Assembly: GCF_900117395.1 (NCBI RefSeq)
Contig: NZ_FPEG01000003.1
Coordinates: forward strand, 558,001-622,000
DNA length: 64,000 nt
DNA from: Agrococcus sp. Marseille-P2731
GTDB lineage: Bacteria > Actinomycetota > Actinomycetes > Actinomycetales > Microbacteriaceae
Direction of reading: 5' to 3'
A program made the position numbers and the translations under genes. Shown piece by piece: positions 1 to 11,658 of this stretch (positions are counted from its first letter, which is position 1; every line of letters begins with the position of its first letter). Under the pieces are notes generated by a model. That model saw nothing but the letters and a program-made list of their open reading frames with translations. It searched no databases and was not told where the DNA came from.

Positions 1-2
1 GG

Positions 3-431
3 TTGAGCGCCGGCGCGCTTGCCGCTGGCATCTGGCTGAACGCACTGGTCCTCCCGCCCGGTGCAGACCAGAGCGAGGCGACGATGGCTCTCCTAGGCCT
101 CTCCCGCTGGCTGCCAGCGATCCTCATCGGCCTCGCGATCGGATGGGGCGGTGCGGGGACCATCGGCCGGGTGGTCGCCGTGCTCGGGGGATCGGTCATC
201 CTCTGGGTCGGCCCCGCCGCGATCACCGCCGTGAGCTCGGCGACCGGCGCGCACGGACTGCTGCGGGATCCTGCAGAGATGCTGCAGTACGGACTCGAGG
301 TCTTCCGCGCGGCCGTGACCATGCCGGGGCTCGCCGTTCCGCCGGTGCTCCTCGCGCTCTTCGTCGGGGCGATCGTGGTGCTGGTGCGTGCGCACAGCAG
401 GAGCGCATCAGCGACGCCTTCGCACGCGTGA
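3..431 (+). CDS. Membrane protein of unknown function, 5' truncated by window edge
   Basis: The reading frame is open to the left edge and stops with TGA at 429-431, so only the C-terminal ~142 residues are seen. A TTG lies at position 3, but there is no room for a ribosome site, so I treat the gene as truncated rather than starting there. The visible part has about four hydrophobic helices (around residues 1-20, 33-55, 58-80 and 110-130) separated by short loops, and ends in a short polar tail. I do not recognise the family. The hydrophobicity pattern supports an integral membrane protein and nothing more specific. Confidence 0.6.
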   Translation: MSAGALAAGIWLNALVLPPGADQSEATMALLGLSRWLPAILIGLAIGWGGAGTIGRVVAVLGGSVILWVGPAAITAVSSATGAHGLLRDPAEMLQYGLEVFRAAVTMPGLAVPPVLLALFVGAIVVLVRAHSRSASATPSHA

Positions 432-502
432 TGCGGTTGCGAGGATCACCGCCACTCAGACGGGATCGGCGCCGAAGGGCGTGATGTGGCTGGCACCATC
501 CC

Positions 503-540
503 CGGGACTCGAGGCGGCTGTGCCAGACTCCCGAGTCCCG
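503..540. terminator. Perfect 9-bp inverted repeat between two genes
   Basis: CGGGACTCG (503-511) and CGAGTCCCG (532-540) are perfect complements with a 20-base loop. The repeat lies 72 bases after the stop of the first gene and 60 bases before the LysR start. There is no T-tract. It could be a GC-type terminator of the upstream gene or an operator for the LysR protein. Confidence 0.4.
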
Positions 541-600
541 ATTCGATAGGCAGAGTCGATCGAACGGGGTCATCTATAGGAATCGCGACTGGAGCTCTCC

Positions 601-1455
601 ATGGACCTGCACCGACACCTCCGCTTCTTCCTCGCGGTCGCGGATCACCGCCACTTCGGCGCGGCGGCGGTCTCGCTCGGGATGACCCAACCGCCACTGT
701 CCCAGGGCATCCAGAAGCTGGAGCGCACCCTGGGCGTGCGACTGTTCGAGCGCGATGCCCGCGGCGTCTCGCTGACGGCGGACGGCAGCCGCTTGGAGCC
801 GCGAGCGCGTCGGATCATCGAGATGGCCGAAGAGCTCGTCGAGCAGGCGGGCCGCCTGCGATCGCGCGCGACCCTTCGCATCGGCATGTTCGACGACCTC
901 GACCCTCTCGTCGATCCTGTGCTCACCGCGGTCCGGGAGGCGGGCGCGCCGTGCACGCCGACGATCCGGGGAAGCCGAGAGCTCATCGAGCTGGTCGCCA
1001 GCGGTCAGCTGGACATCGCCATCGTGCGCCACCCCAGCATCATCGACGGCACCGAGGCGACGGCGGTCACGAGCCTCCCGATGACGCTCACAGCACGGCA
1101 TCCCAGCCGGCTCCACCCCTTGCGCGGGCTCACGCTCCCTGTCGCGGTCGCCCCGAGGACCGATCACCCAGCGGCGCACGACCAGTTCGTCGATCTGCTC
1201 CGCAGGCTCGGCCATACCGGCGAGACCGTCGAAGCAGATGGCCTCGTGGCTCGCAGGGCCCTCGTCTCGGCGGGGATCGCCGCGGGCACGTCGCTCGCCG
1301 CGCACGACGACGAAGGGCCTCAGCTCGCACTGCGCGTGAAGGCCGTCGTGCCCGTGGCCAGATCGCGTGCCATCGCCTACGAACCCATCACCTCGGCGAT
1401 CACGCGGGTGCTCGAGCAGCACGCACTCCCTCCTCGCGCCGACGCCCGATCGTGA
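601..1455 (+). CDS. LysR-family transcriptional regulator
   Basis: A 284-residue protein. The N-terminal winged helix-turn-helix (about residues 1-60) has the classic LysR layout: an FLAVADHRHFGAAA helix, then TQPPLSQGIQKLE as recognition helix, then LGVRLFERDARGVSLT as wing. The rest is a substrate-binding-like effector domain. The ATG at 601 follows GGAG at 592-595. The stop overlaps the start of the serine hydrolase by four bases (GTGA), so the two are co-translated. Most LysR regulators of beta-lactamases are divergent from their target; here the regulator is first in the same operon, so it would regulate itself together with the hydrolase. The effector is not predictable. Confidence 0.9.
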   Translation: MDLHRHLRFFLAVADHRHFGAAAVSLGMTQPPLSQGIQKLERTLGVRLFERDARGVSLTADGSRLEPRARRIIEMAEELVEQAGRLRSRATLRIGMFDDLDPLVDPVLTAVREAGAPCTPTIRGSRELIELVASGQLDIAIVRHPSIIDGTEATAVTSLPMTLTARHPSRLHPLRGLTLPVAVAPRTDHPAAHDQFVDLLRRLGHTGETVEADGLVARRALVSAGIAAGTSLAAHDDEGPQLALRVKAVVPVARSRAIAYEPITSAITRVLEQHALPPRADARS

Positions 1456-2339
1456 GCCGCGCCGCAGCGGCGATCGCCGACGTCTTCCTCGATGCGAGCG
1501 TCGAGGGGTTCCTGCACGCCCGCCAGATCGGCGGCCCCATGGCCGTCGACATCGGCGGCTCGGTCGTCGTGCCGATGGCCTCGGTCTACAAGGCGCACGT
1601 GGCTGCGGCTTGGGCACGTGCGGTCGAAGCGGGTGAGCTCGATCCCAGGGAGCGGCACCGCTGCGCTCCGGACCACCGGCTGGAGGGGCCGACCGGCATC
1701 GCGGCGCTCGCCGACGACATCGAGATGAGCAGCCGCGACCTGGTTCGATCCATGCTGAGCGTCTCGGACAACGCGGCGGCCGACATCGTCTTCGATGCCG
1801 TGACGCCGGCCCGCATGGAGCGGCTCGTCAGCGACCTCGAGCTGCGAGCGACGACGTTGCGTCGGTCGACGCGCGAGTCGCTCGACGCAGCGATGCACGA
1901 CACGGCCACCCATTCGTTCGACGCCGCGCTCATCGCCCTCGCGAGCATCGCCCAGGACCAAGGCACGTCCGAGTACGATCCAGCGCACGCGAGCGCCACC
2001 TCGGCCTTCGATGCCACACGTCTCCTGACGTGGCTGTGGCAGCAGGAGGGACGCGCGTTCGACTGGGTGCGCGCCTCGATGGCGGGGCAGGCGTGGAGAC
2101 ATCGCATCGCCTCCGGGTTCCCGCACGACGACGTCGTGGTCGCCGGCAAGACCGGCAGCCTCGGGGCGCTGCGGCACGAGATCGCGGTGGTGACGTTCCC
2201 CGACGAGCTGCCGATCGCCGTCGCGATCTTCACCCGCGCCATTCGCGCCGAGCGCCATCAGCCGCGCATCGACGCGGCCATCGGTGAAGCAGCGCGCATC
2301 GCCGTGCACGGGCTGCGCGAGCCTCGCGACGCAGCGTGA
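1452..2339 (+). CDS. Serine beta-lactamase-like hydrolase (class A fold)
   Basis: A 295-residue protein starting at GTG 1452 inside the LysR stop region. The active-site motifs of the class A / penicillin-binding fold are in order and spacing: SVYK (S44-K47, the SxxK nucleophile motif), SDN (105-107) and KTG (233-235). What is missing is the ExxLN omega-loop motif that carries the deacylating glutamate of true class A beta-lactamases; the segment after SDN runs through an R/E-rich stretch without it. No signal peptide is visible at this start. I infer a serine hydrolase or peptidase relative rather than an efficient beta-lactamase, expressed with its LysR partner. Confidence 0.8.
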   Translation: MSRAAAAIADVFLDASVEGFLHARQIGGPMAVDIGGSVVVPMASVYKAHVAAAWARAVEAGELDPRERHRCAPDHRLEGPTGIAALADDIEMSSRDLVRSMLSVSDNAAADIVFDAVTPARMERLVSDLELRATTLRRSTRESLDAAMHDTATHSFDAALIALASIAQDQGTSEYDPAHASATSAFDATRLLTWLWQQEGRAFDWVRASMAGQAWRHRIASGFPHDDVVVAGKTGSLGALRHEIAVVTFPDELPIAVAIFTRAIRAERHQPRIDAAIGEAARIAVHGLREPRDAA

Positions 2340-2410
2340 CGGCGAGGCGGCACCCTCCGACGCCCGGGCTGCGAGACTGCGCCGCCCCTCGCGCTGTCCG
2401 GTGGCTCAGT

Positions 2411-2439
2411 CGCGATGCAGATGCAGCGAGAGCATCGCG
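2411..2439 (+). terminator. Stem-loop after the serine hydrolase
   Basis: CGCGATGC (2411-2418) pairs with GCATCGCG (2432-2439) around a 13-base loop, followed by CACTTTG. It lies 71 bases past the stop, which fits an intrinsic terminator of the LysR-hydrolase operon. The remaining sequence between 2340 and 2542 shows nothing else. Confidence 0.5.
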
Positions 2440-2542
2440 CACTTTGCCCTCACCGCTCCGCCTCGAGATGCTGGGGCGCAGCACCCGCGCCCCGAGCGCC
2501 TCCACTGGCTCGGCGGCGACCGACCGAAGGGATGGATGAGCG

Positions 2543-6141
<3,599 letters not shown>

Positions 6142-6257
6142 GGTCGCTTCCTCGAGGGAGCGGCGGGGGCGAGGCGCATGCTCGGAGGCTAGCGAGCGCA
6201 CCTCCACGCGGAGTACAGATCTCCTGCGAGGCGCAGCGGCGCAGGCCTTCCCGTTCC

Positions 6258-6282
6258 ATGTGAACGGTGTTAACATCGCCGC
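6258..6282 (+). promoter_or_regulatory. Palindromic operator overlapping a leaderless promoter (-10 TAACAT)
   Basis: ATGTGAACGGTGTTAACAT (6258-6276) is a 19-base near-perfect palindrome: the ATGTGAAC and GTTAACAT arms match at 7 of 8 positions around GGT. Its last six bases, TAACAT (6271-6276), form a -10 element six bases before the ATG at 6283, so a bound repressor would sit on the promoter itself. The size and shape fit a TetR-type operator; which regulator binds is unknown. Confidence 0.6.
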
Positions 6283-7014
6283 ATGCTGCGCATCGATGCG
6301 ACCACCCCGGCCCCGCAGGTCGTCGACAGGGAGGCGTGGATGCGAGCGCGCCTGGCACTGCTCGACCGAGAGAAGGCGCACACGCGCGAGGGAGACGCGA
6401 TCGCGGCGGCTCGCCGCCGGCTGCCGATGACCGAGGTGCCGAACGTCACGCTCGTCGGCGAGCGCGGGCCGACGCCGCTGCTCGAGCTCTTCGAAGACCG
6501 CCCGCAGCTGGTCGTGTACAAGCACATGTGGCACGACGGCCAGCCCATCGAGGGCCAGTGCGAGGGCTGCACCGCGACGCTCTGGGATGTGCACGACGCC
6601 TCCTACCTCAACGCCCGCAGCATCTCGTTCGCCGTGCTGAGCCGAGGCGCGTGGAGCGAGCTCGCGCCCTTCCGTGCCTTCATGGGCTCCGCGCATCCGT
6701 GGTTCTCGAACCGCGAGGTCGACGACGCGATGCTGGGGCCCGAGACCGAGGGCGCGTACCTCGCGCTGCTGCGACGGGGTGACCGGATCTTCGCGACGAA
6801 CTGGATCACGGGGCGCGGCGTCGAGGCCATGATGAGCCAGATGGCGGTCGCCGATATGACGGCCTACGGTCGCGGCGAGGAGTGGGAGGATTCGCCGGAC
6901 GGCTGGCCGCAGGAGGCCACGTTCAGCGCCTGGCGCGTCGACGGGCGACCCACGGCGCAGTGGAGCCGGCCCGACGCGACGCCCGTGGACGCATCCGCGC
7001 AGCACCACCACTGA
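6283..7014 (+). CDS. DUF899 thioredoxin-fold family protein
   Basis: A 243-residue protein of the DUF899 family. Recognisable family features are an N-terminal VDREAWMRARLALLDREKAHTR helix, the VYKHMW strand, a CEGCTA Cys-x-x-Cys in the thioredoxin-like position, and the SDRIFATNWITGRG-type segment near the C-terminus (here GDRIFATNWITGRGVE). The family is widespread in actinobacteria, and a biochemical role is not established. There is no Shine-Dalgarno sequence. The start lies six bases after a -10 element, indicating a leaderless mRNA. It is followed 35 bases later by a VOC protein, probably in the same transcript. Confidence 0.85.
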   Translation: MLRIDATTPAPQVVDREAWMRARLALLDREKAHTREGDAIAAARRRLPMTEVPNVTLVGERGPTPLLELFEDRPQLVVYKHMWHDGQPIEGQCEGCTATLWDVHDASYLNARSISFAVLSRGAWSELAPFRAFMGSAHPWFSNREVDDAMLGPETEGAYLALLRRGDRIFATNWITGRGVEAMMSQMAVADMTAYGRGEEWEDSPDGWPQEATFSAWRVDGRPTAQWSRPDATPVDASAQHHH

Positions 7015-7049
7015 CCGCAGCACGCACGCTGCCGACGAGAGGCACGACC

Positions 7050-7454
7050 ATGACAGCGATGTCGATCTACATCTGGTTCCCGGGGACCGCGCGGGAGGCG
7101 CTCACCTTCTACCAGGGCGTGTTCGGCGGCGAGCTCGCACTGCACACGCTCGCCGACATGGGGCGCACCGACGGCCCGGCGGATGCCATCGGTCACGGGA
7201 TGCTCGTCGGGCCCGTCTCCTTCTACGGCACCGACGCCGTCGGCGACGACGAGCCGCTCGACATGCGGGGCGCGAGCGTCGCGCTGCTCGGCACCGCCGA
7301 CCCCGAGACCCTCGCGCGCTGGTTCGACGCGCTCAGCGAGGGCGGCACGGTGCTGGATGCGCTGCAGGAGCGCCCGTGGGGAGCGAGCGACGGGCAGGTG
7401 GTCGACCGCTACGGCATCCGCTGGCTCATCGGGTTCGAGCACGCCGGAGCCTGA
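7050..7454 (+). CDS. VOC-superfamily (PhnB/3-demethylubiquinone methyltransferase-like) protein
   Basis: A 134-residue protein with one glyoxalase/VOC module. YIWFPGTAREALTFYQGVFGGEL at the N-terminus is the hallmark of the PhnB-like subgroup, and DRYGIRWLIGFE closes the fold. These proteins are often metal-free or bind small ligands, so no substrate can be named. ATG 7050 is preceded by GAGAGG at 7037-7042. It lies 35 bases after the DUF899 gene and is probably co-transcribed with it. Confidence 0.85.
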   Translation: MTAMSIYIWFPGTAREALTFYQGVFGGELALHTLADMGRTDGPADAIGHGMLVGPVSFYGTDAVGDDEPLDMRGASVALLGTADPETLARWFDALSEGGTVLDALQERPWGASDGQVVDRYGIRWLIGFEHAGA

Positions 7455-7470
7455 TCGCCCGACTCATCTC

Positions 7471-7478
7471 GGGGTACA
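7471..7478 (+). promoter_or_regulatory. GGGGTACA motif, possible stress-sigma -10 element
   Basis: GGGGTACA contains GGGTAC, which resembles the -10 element (GGGTAT) of SigB/SigF-type sigma factors in actinobacteria. It lies 70 bases before the YihY/BrkB start. No clear GTTT -35 is found at the right spacing. The same octamer occurs at 22135-22142 (minus strand) and twice at 63468-63488. Confidence 0.3.
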
Positions 7479-7548
7479 TCGCTCAGCCTCTCGGAGTAGC
7501 GTGCTCACACGCGCTCCGCGCCCGGGGCGACGAGCGAGAGGACACCCG

Positions 7549-8916
7549 GTGACGACGAGAGACCCGATCGACGCGACGCTCGACGCTGCCGACGCGCCAG
7601 CACCCGACCACGGGGCGAAGCCCGACGACCCGCCCAAGCTCGAGGGCGCCAGCTGGAAGTACGCGTTCAAGCGCGCCATCAAGGAGTTCAGCAGCGACGG
7701 CGGCACCGATCTCGCCGCGATGCTCACCTACTACATGGTGCTGTCGCTCGCGCCCGGCCTGCTGGCCGTCTTCTCCATCATCGCGCTGGTGTTCGCGAAC
7801 AACGCGCAGACGGTGACGACCCTCGTCGACGACGTCGTGCAGCAGTACGTCCCCGCAGACGCGCAGCCGATCGTCGTGAACCTCGTCACGACCATGACGG
7901 AGTCCGCGACCGGCGGTGTCATCGCCCTCATCATCGGCATCGCGACCGCCGTGTGGTCGGCATCCGCCTACGTCAAGGCCTTCTCGCGCTGCATGAACAT
8001 CGTGTACGGCATCGAGGAGGGGCGCGGCTTCATCAAGCAGACCGCCACGATGCTGCTGATCACCATCTCGGTGCTCGTCGGCATCGTGCTGATCCTCGTG
8101 TCGATCGCCGTCAACGACGCACTGGTGACCGGTGTCCTCGGTCCCATCGCCGAGCCGCTCGGGCTCAGCGACTTCCTCGCCTTCATGACGCAGACCTTCC
8201 TGCCCATCTGGGCGTGGGTGAAGTGGCCCGTCATCCTCGGCCTCGTCGTCCTGATGATCGCGCTGCTCTACTACCTGGCTCCCAACCTGCAGCAGCCCAA
8301 GTTCACGTGGGTGAGCATCGGCTCGATCGTCGCGATCGTGGGCATCGCGGTCGCCGCCGTCGCCCTGTCGATCTACTTCGCCTTCTCCTCCGGGTACGGC
8401 GCCTACGGCGCGATCGGTGGCGTCATGGCGCTGCTGTTCGCCCTGTGGATCTTCAACATCGTCCTGCTGCTCGGCGCCGAGGTCGACGCCGAGGTCGAGC
8501 GCGCCCGCGAGCTGCAGGCCGGCATCGAGGCGGAGTCGGCGATCCAGCTGCCGCCGCGCGGCACGAAGAAGGTCGAGAAGATGGCCGAGGCGCGCGACAA
8601 GCTCGAGGCCGAGGGTCGCGAGCTGCGCGAGGCGCACGCCGACGACGCGCCGGCTGAGGACGACGACTCGGACGACCACGACCACGACCGCGGCCGCGAA
8701 CGCGCGAGCAGCCGTGGCCGGGACAGCGGCGACGGCGGCAGCGACGATCAGCACGCGCAGGCCGACGCGAAGGCCGGCCGCAAGGCGAGCCAGCGCGCCG
8801 TCCGCGCCCAGCACATCAGCGTGGTCGCCGCGACGCGCCAGCACGTCGAGCTCGGGCAGACCGGTCAGCCAGCGCAGCGCCCCCGCCGCTGGCCGTGGCA
8901 GCGCAAGGGCCGCTGA
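7549..8916 (+). CDS. YihY/BrkB-family inner-membrane protein
   Basis: A 455-residue protein. The core (about residues 45-310) is the YihY/BrkB (formerly 'ribonuclease BN') fold, with the N-terminal helix FKRAIKEFSSDGGTDLAAML, six membrane helices, and the family signature around YYLAPNLQQPKFTWVSIGS and LGAEVDAEVERAR. The last ~140 residues are a highly charged, probably disordered cytoplasmic tail: an Asp/His run, then Arg/Ala/Gln-rich sequence. GTG 7549 is chosen because the protein then begins with a typical charged leader; sequence upstream in frame is unlike protein. The family is often annotated as a virulence factor or RNase but has no settled function. Confidence 0.85.
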   Translation: MTTRDPIDATLDAADAPAPDHGAKPDDPPKLEGASWKYAFKRAIKEFSSDGGTDLAAMLTYYMVLSLAPGLLAVFSIIALVFANNAQTVTTLVDDVVQQYVPADAQPIVVNLVTTMTESATGGVIALIIGIATAVWSASAYVKAFSRCMNIVYGIEEGRGFIKQTATMLLITISVLVGIVLILVSIAVNDALVTGVLGPIAEPLGLSDFLAFMTQTFLPIWAWVKWPVILGLVVLMIALLYYLAPNLQQPKFTWVSIGSIVAIVGIAVAAVALSIYFAFSSGYGAYGAIGGVMALLFALWIFNIVLLLGAEVDAEVERARELQAGIEAESAIQLPPRGTKKVEKMAEARDKLEAEGRELREAHADDAPAEDDDSDDHDHDRGRERASSRGRDSGDGGSDDQHAQADAKAGRKASQRAVRAQHISVVAATRQHVELGQTGQPAQRPRRWPWQRKGR

Positions 8917-8983
8917 CCCCGGCACCGAACACATACGAACTCACGGCCACGCCGAGCGCCGGCCGAGCGCCGCCGCGGCGAGG

Positions 8984-10270
<1,287 letters not shown>

Positions 10271-10304
10271 GGGAGCTTCCCTTCGACGGGTTCGCGTACA
10301 CCCC

Positions 10305-10310
10305 ACCCTA
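10305..10310 (-). promoter_or_regulatory. purA -10 element (TAGGGT)
   Basis: Read on the minus strand, 10310-10305 is TAGGGT, a good TANNNT -10 hexamer. It would give a 5' leader of about 30 bases before purA. No clear -35 is visible. Confidence 0.5.
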
Positions 10311-10342
10311 TCGAGCGCCGGACGCCCTCCGACGCGGGTGCG

Positions 10343-10348
10343 TAGGCT
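10343..10348 (+). promoter_or_regulatory. -10 element TAGGCT of a leaderless start
   Basis: TAGGCT at 10343-10348 lies exactly six bases before a GTG at 10355. This is the same geometry as at argG, xth, the HAD phosphatase, SpoU and pyrE in this window. It is divergent from the purA promoter. Confidence 0.5.
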
Positions 10349-10354
10349 GGCGGG

Positions 10355-10426
10355 GTGAGCTTCGCAGCAGCGACGCCCTCGAGGCGTGAGGAGGTCGTCG
10401 GCGGCACCCCCGCCGGCGGCAGGTAG
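10355..10426 (+). CDS. Putative 23-residue leaderless ORF ahead of the FBP gene
   Basis: GTG 10355 opens a 23-codon frame that ends with TAG at 10424-10426. The peptide begins [15 protein letters not shown] and has no recognisable motif. The support is the promoter geometry: TAGGCT ends six bases before the GTG, so the mRNA would start at or next to the start codon. The 133 bases between its stop and the FBP start contain several GC-rich inverted repeats, including GCCGGC copies at 10522-10527 and 10535-10540 just before the downstream ribosome site. It may be a regulatory leader peptide, or simply an untranslated leader whose first triplet happens to be GTG. Confidence 0.35.
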   Translation: MSFAAATPSRREEVVGGTPAGGR

Positions 10427-10559
10427 TCGCCGCACCCGGTCCGCCTGCGTGGCAGACCGGCACGCGGCACCGCGACGGCCCGGCCGGGCCCGCGTCGCTG
10501 TGCCCTCCTCCACCATCCATCGCCGGCCCCCTGCGCCGGCTCTCGAGAGGCGATCCCTC

Positions 10560-11054
10560 ATGCTGCCCATCACCGCCACCGACCTCCGCGCCACCTTCGT
10601 GAACGCGAGCCGCAAGGAGGCCACCAGCATCACGCTGCCCGACTGGTTCGACGACACCGACTGGGGTGCGCTCGACTACCTCGGGTGGCGCGATCCGAAG
10701 ATCGCTCGGCGCGCCTACGTGATCGCGCCCTCCCTCGACGGTGCGCCGGTCGGCATCCTGCTGCGGCGCGCCGACGCCGCGCCTCGCGCCAGGGCTCAGT
10801 GCTCGTGGTGCCAGGACGTGCGCCTGCCGAACGACGTCGTCTTCTACAGCGCGAAGCTCGCGGGCCCCGCAGGCCGCAACGGGAACACCGTCGGCACGCT
10901 CGTGTGCGAGGAGTTCGAGTGCTCGCGCAACGTGCGCAGGCTGCCGCCGCTGGCCTATGAGGGCTACGACCTCGAGGCAGCGCGGCTGCGCCGCATCGAC
11001 GAGCTGCGGATGCGCGCGGCTGGCTTCGCGGACGCGGTCGCGCGGCAGCGCTGA
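10560..11054 (+). CDS. FBP-type treble-clef zinc-finger protein (EF-G-binding C-terminal domain family)
   Basis: A 164-residue protein of the FBP family (Pfam 'FBP C-terminal treble-clef zinc finger'), named for the C-terminal zinc domain of FusB-type EF-G-binding proteins. The domain starts with a WCxxD-type segment: [13 protein letters not shown] supplies the first Cys pair and [11 protein letters not shown] the second, giving a four-Cys zinc site. The N-terminal part is a short alpha/beta segment. By family, a ribosome or EF-G contact is possible, but in actinobacteria this is unproven. ATG 10560 is preceded by GAGAGG at 10545-10550. An upstream mini-ORF and strong secondary structure suggest post-transcriptional control. 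Confidence 0.75.
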   Translation: MLPITATDLRATFVNASRKEATSITLPDWFDDTDWGALDYLGWRDPKIARRAYVIAPSLDGAPVGILLRRADAAPRARAQCSWCQDVRLPNDVVFYSAKLAGPAGRNGNTVGTLVCEEFECSRNVRRLPPLAYEGYDLEAARLRRIDELRMRAAGFADAVARQR

Positions 11055-11150
11055 CGGCTGGGACGCCGACCGTCCCGCCACGGCGCGCTCCCTGGCGGCT
11101 TCCCCTCCCGCCCCCTGGACCGCTCGGCACCGAGCGGCTCCTCCGAGCGT

Positions 11151-11330
11151 CGAGTGGCGCCTCCCGCCATCGAGTGGCGGCTCCCGCGATCCAGTGGCGG
11201 CTCCCGCGATCCAGTGGCGGCTCCCGCGATCGAGAGGCGGCTTCCAGCATCCAGTGGCGGCTCCCGCGATCCAGTGGCGGCTCCCGCGATCCAGAGGCGG
11301 CTTCCAGCATCCAGTGGCGGCGCGCGCGGC
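11151..11330 (+). repeat. Left half of a palindromic array: nine 20-bp tandem repeats
   Basis: Units of exactly 20 bases run in register from 11151, typified by CCAGTGGCGGCTCCCGCGAT. Eight are good copies and the ninth (11311-11330) is degenerate. Units 3-5 (11191-11250) and 6-8 (11251-11310) form two nearly identical 60-base blocks, differing at one base, so the array has grown by a recent 60-bp duplication. The array reads in the opposite orientation to the one at 11391-11600. It lies in a non-coding gap between the convergent FBP and KDG kinase genes. Confidence 0.9.
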
Positions 11331-11390
11331 CGACGGCTGGCAACGACACCTGACGCCGCGGCTGGGCATCGCGACTCGATGGCGGTGGGT

Positions 11391-11600
11391 GCCGATCGAG
11401 GCTGGAGGGCGCCACTCGACGCTGGGAGGCGCCACTCAACGCCGGAAGGCGCCACTCAACGCCGGAAGGCGCCACTCGATCGCGGGAGGCGCCACTCAAC
11501 GCCGGGAGGCGCCACTCGACGCTGGGAGGCGCCACTCAGGGCCGGAAGGCGCCACTCAGGGCCGGGAGGCGCCACTCGATGTTGGAGGGCGCCACTCGGA
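11391..11600 (-). repeat. Right half of the palindromic array: about ten 20-bp tandem repeats, inverted
   Basis: Units typified by GCCACTCAACGCCGGGAGGC repeat every 20 bases from 11411 to 11590, with nine good copies, a degenerate one at 11391-11410 and a half copy at 11591-11600. Their reverse complement (GCCTCCCAGCGTCGAGTGGC for the 11411 copy) matches the left array (11159-11178) at 16 of 20 positions. The two arrays could therefore pair into a long hairpin around a ~60-base unique centre (11331-11390). Confidence 0.9.
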
Positions 11601-11612
11601 GCGTCGGCGGCA

Positions 11613-11658
11613 GGGGCCTGGGCGGCGGGCGGGGCGTGGGCGTGGGCGGCGGGCGGGG
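11613..11658 (+). other. G-quadruplex-prone tract
   Basis: Nine runs of three or more G lie within 46 bases on the plus strand, separated by one to four bases, ending directly at the kinase stop codon. A 15-base unit GGGCGGCGGGCGGGG occurs twice. This density satisfies the usual G3+N1-7 quadruplex pattern more than twice over. It sits at the foot of the inverted 20-bp arrays. Confidence 0.6.

Noticed and set aside
486-1451. Extension of the serine hydrolase frame upstream to 486
   Set aside because: This part is antiphase to the LysR gene, which has a clear fold and ribosome site. The GTG at 1452 overlaps the LysR stop in the coupled-gene manner.
6142-7023. N-terminal extension of the membrane glycosyltransferase over the DUF899 region
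   Set aside because: The extension is the antisense of a recognisable DUF899 gene and contains no domain. A ribosome site marks GTG 6141.
10271-10657. N-terminal extension of purA to about 557 codons
   Set aside because: PurA begins at the conserved [21 protein letters not shown] region. The upstream frame is not protein-like and crosses the purA promoter and the FBP start.
11151-11600. Could the 20-bp arrays be a CRISPR?
   Set aside because: Units are contiguous with no unique spacers, shorter than CRISPR repeats, the two halves are in opposite orientation, and no cas genes are near.
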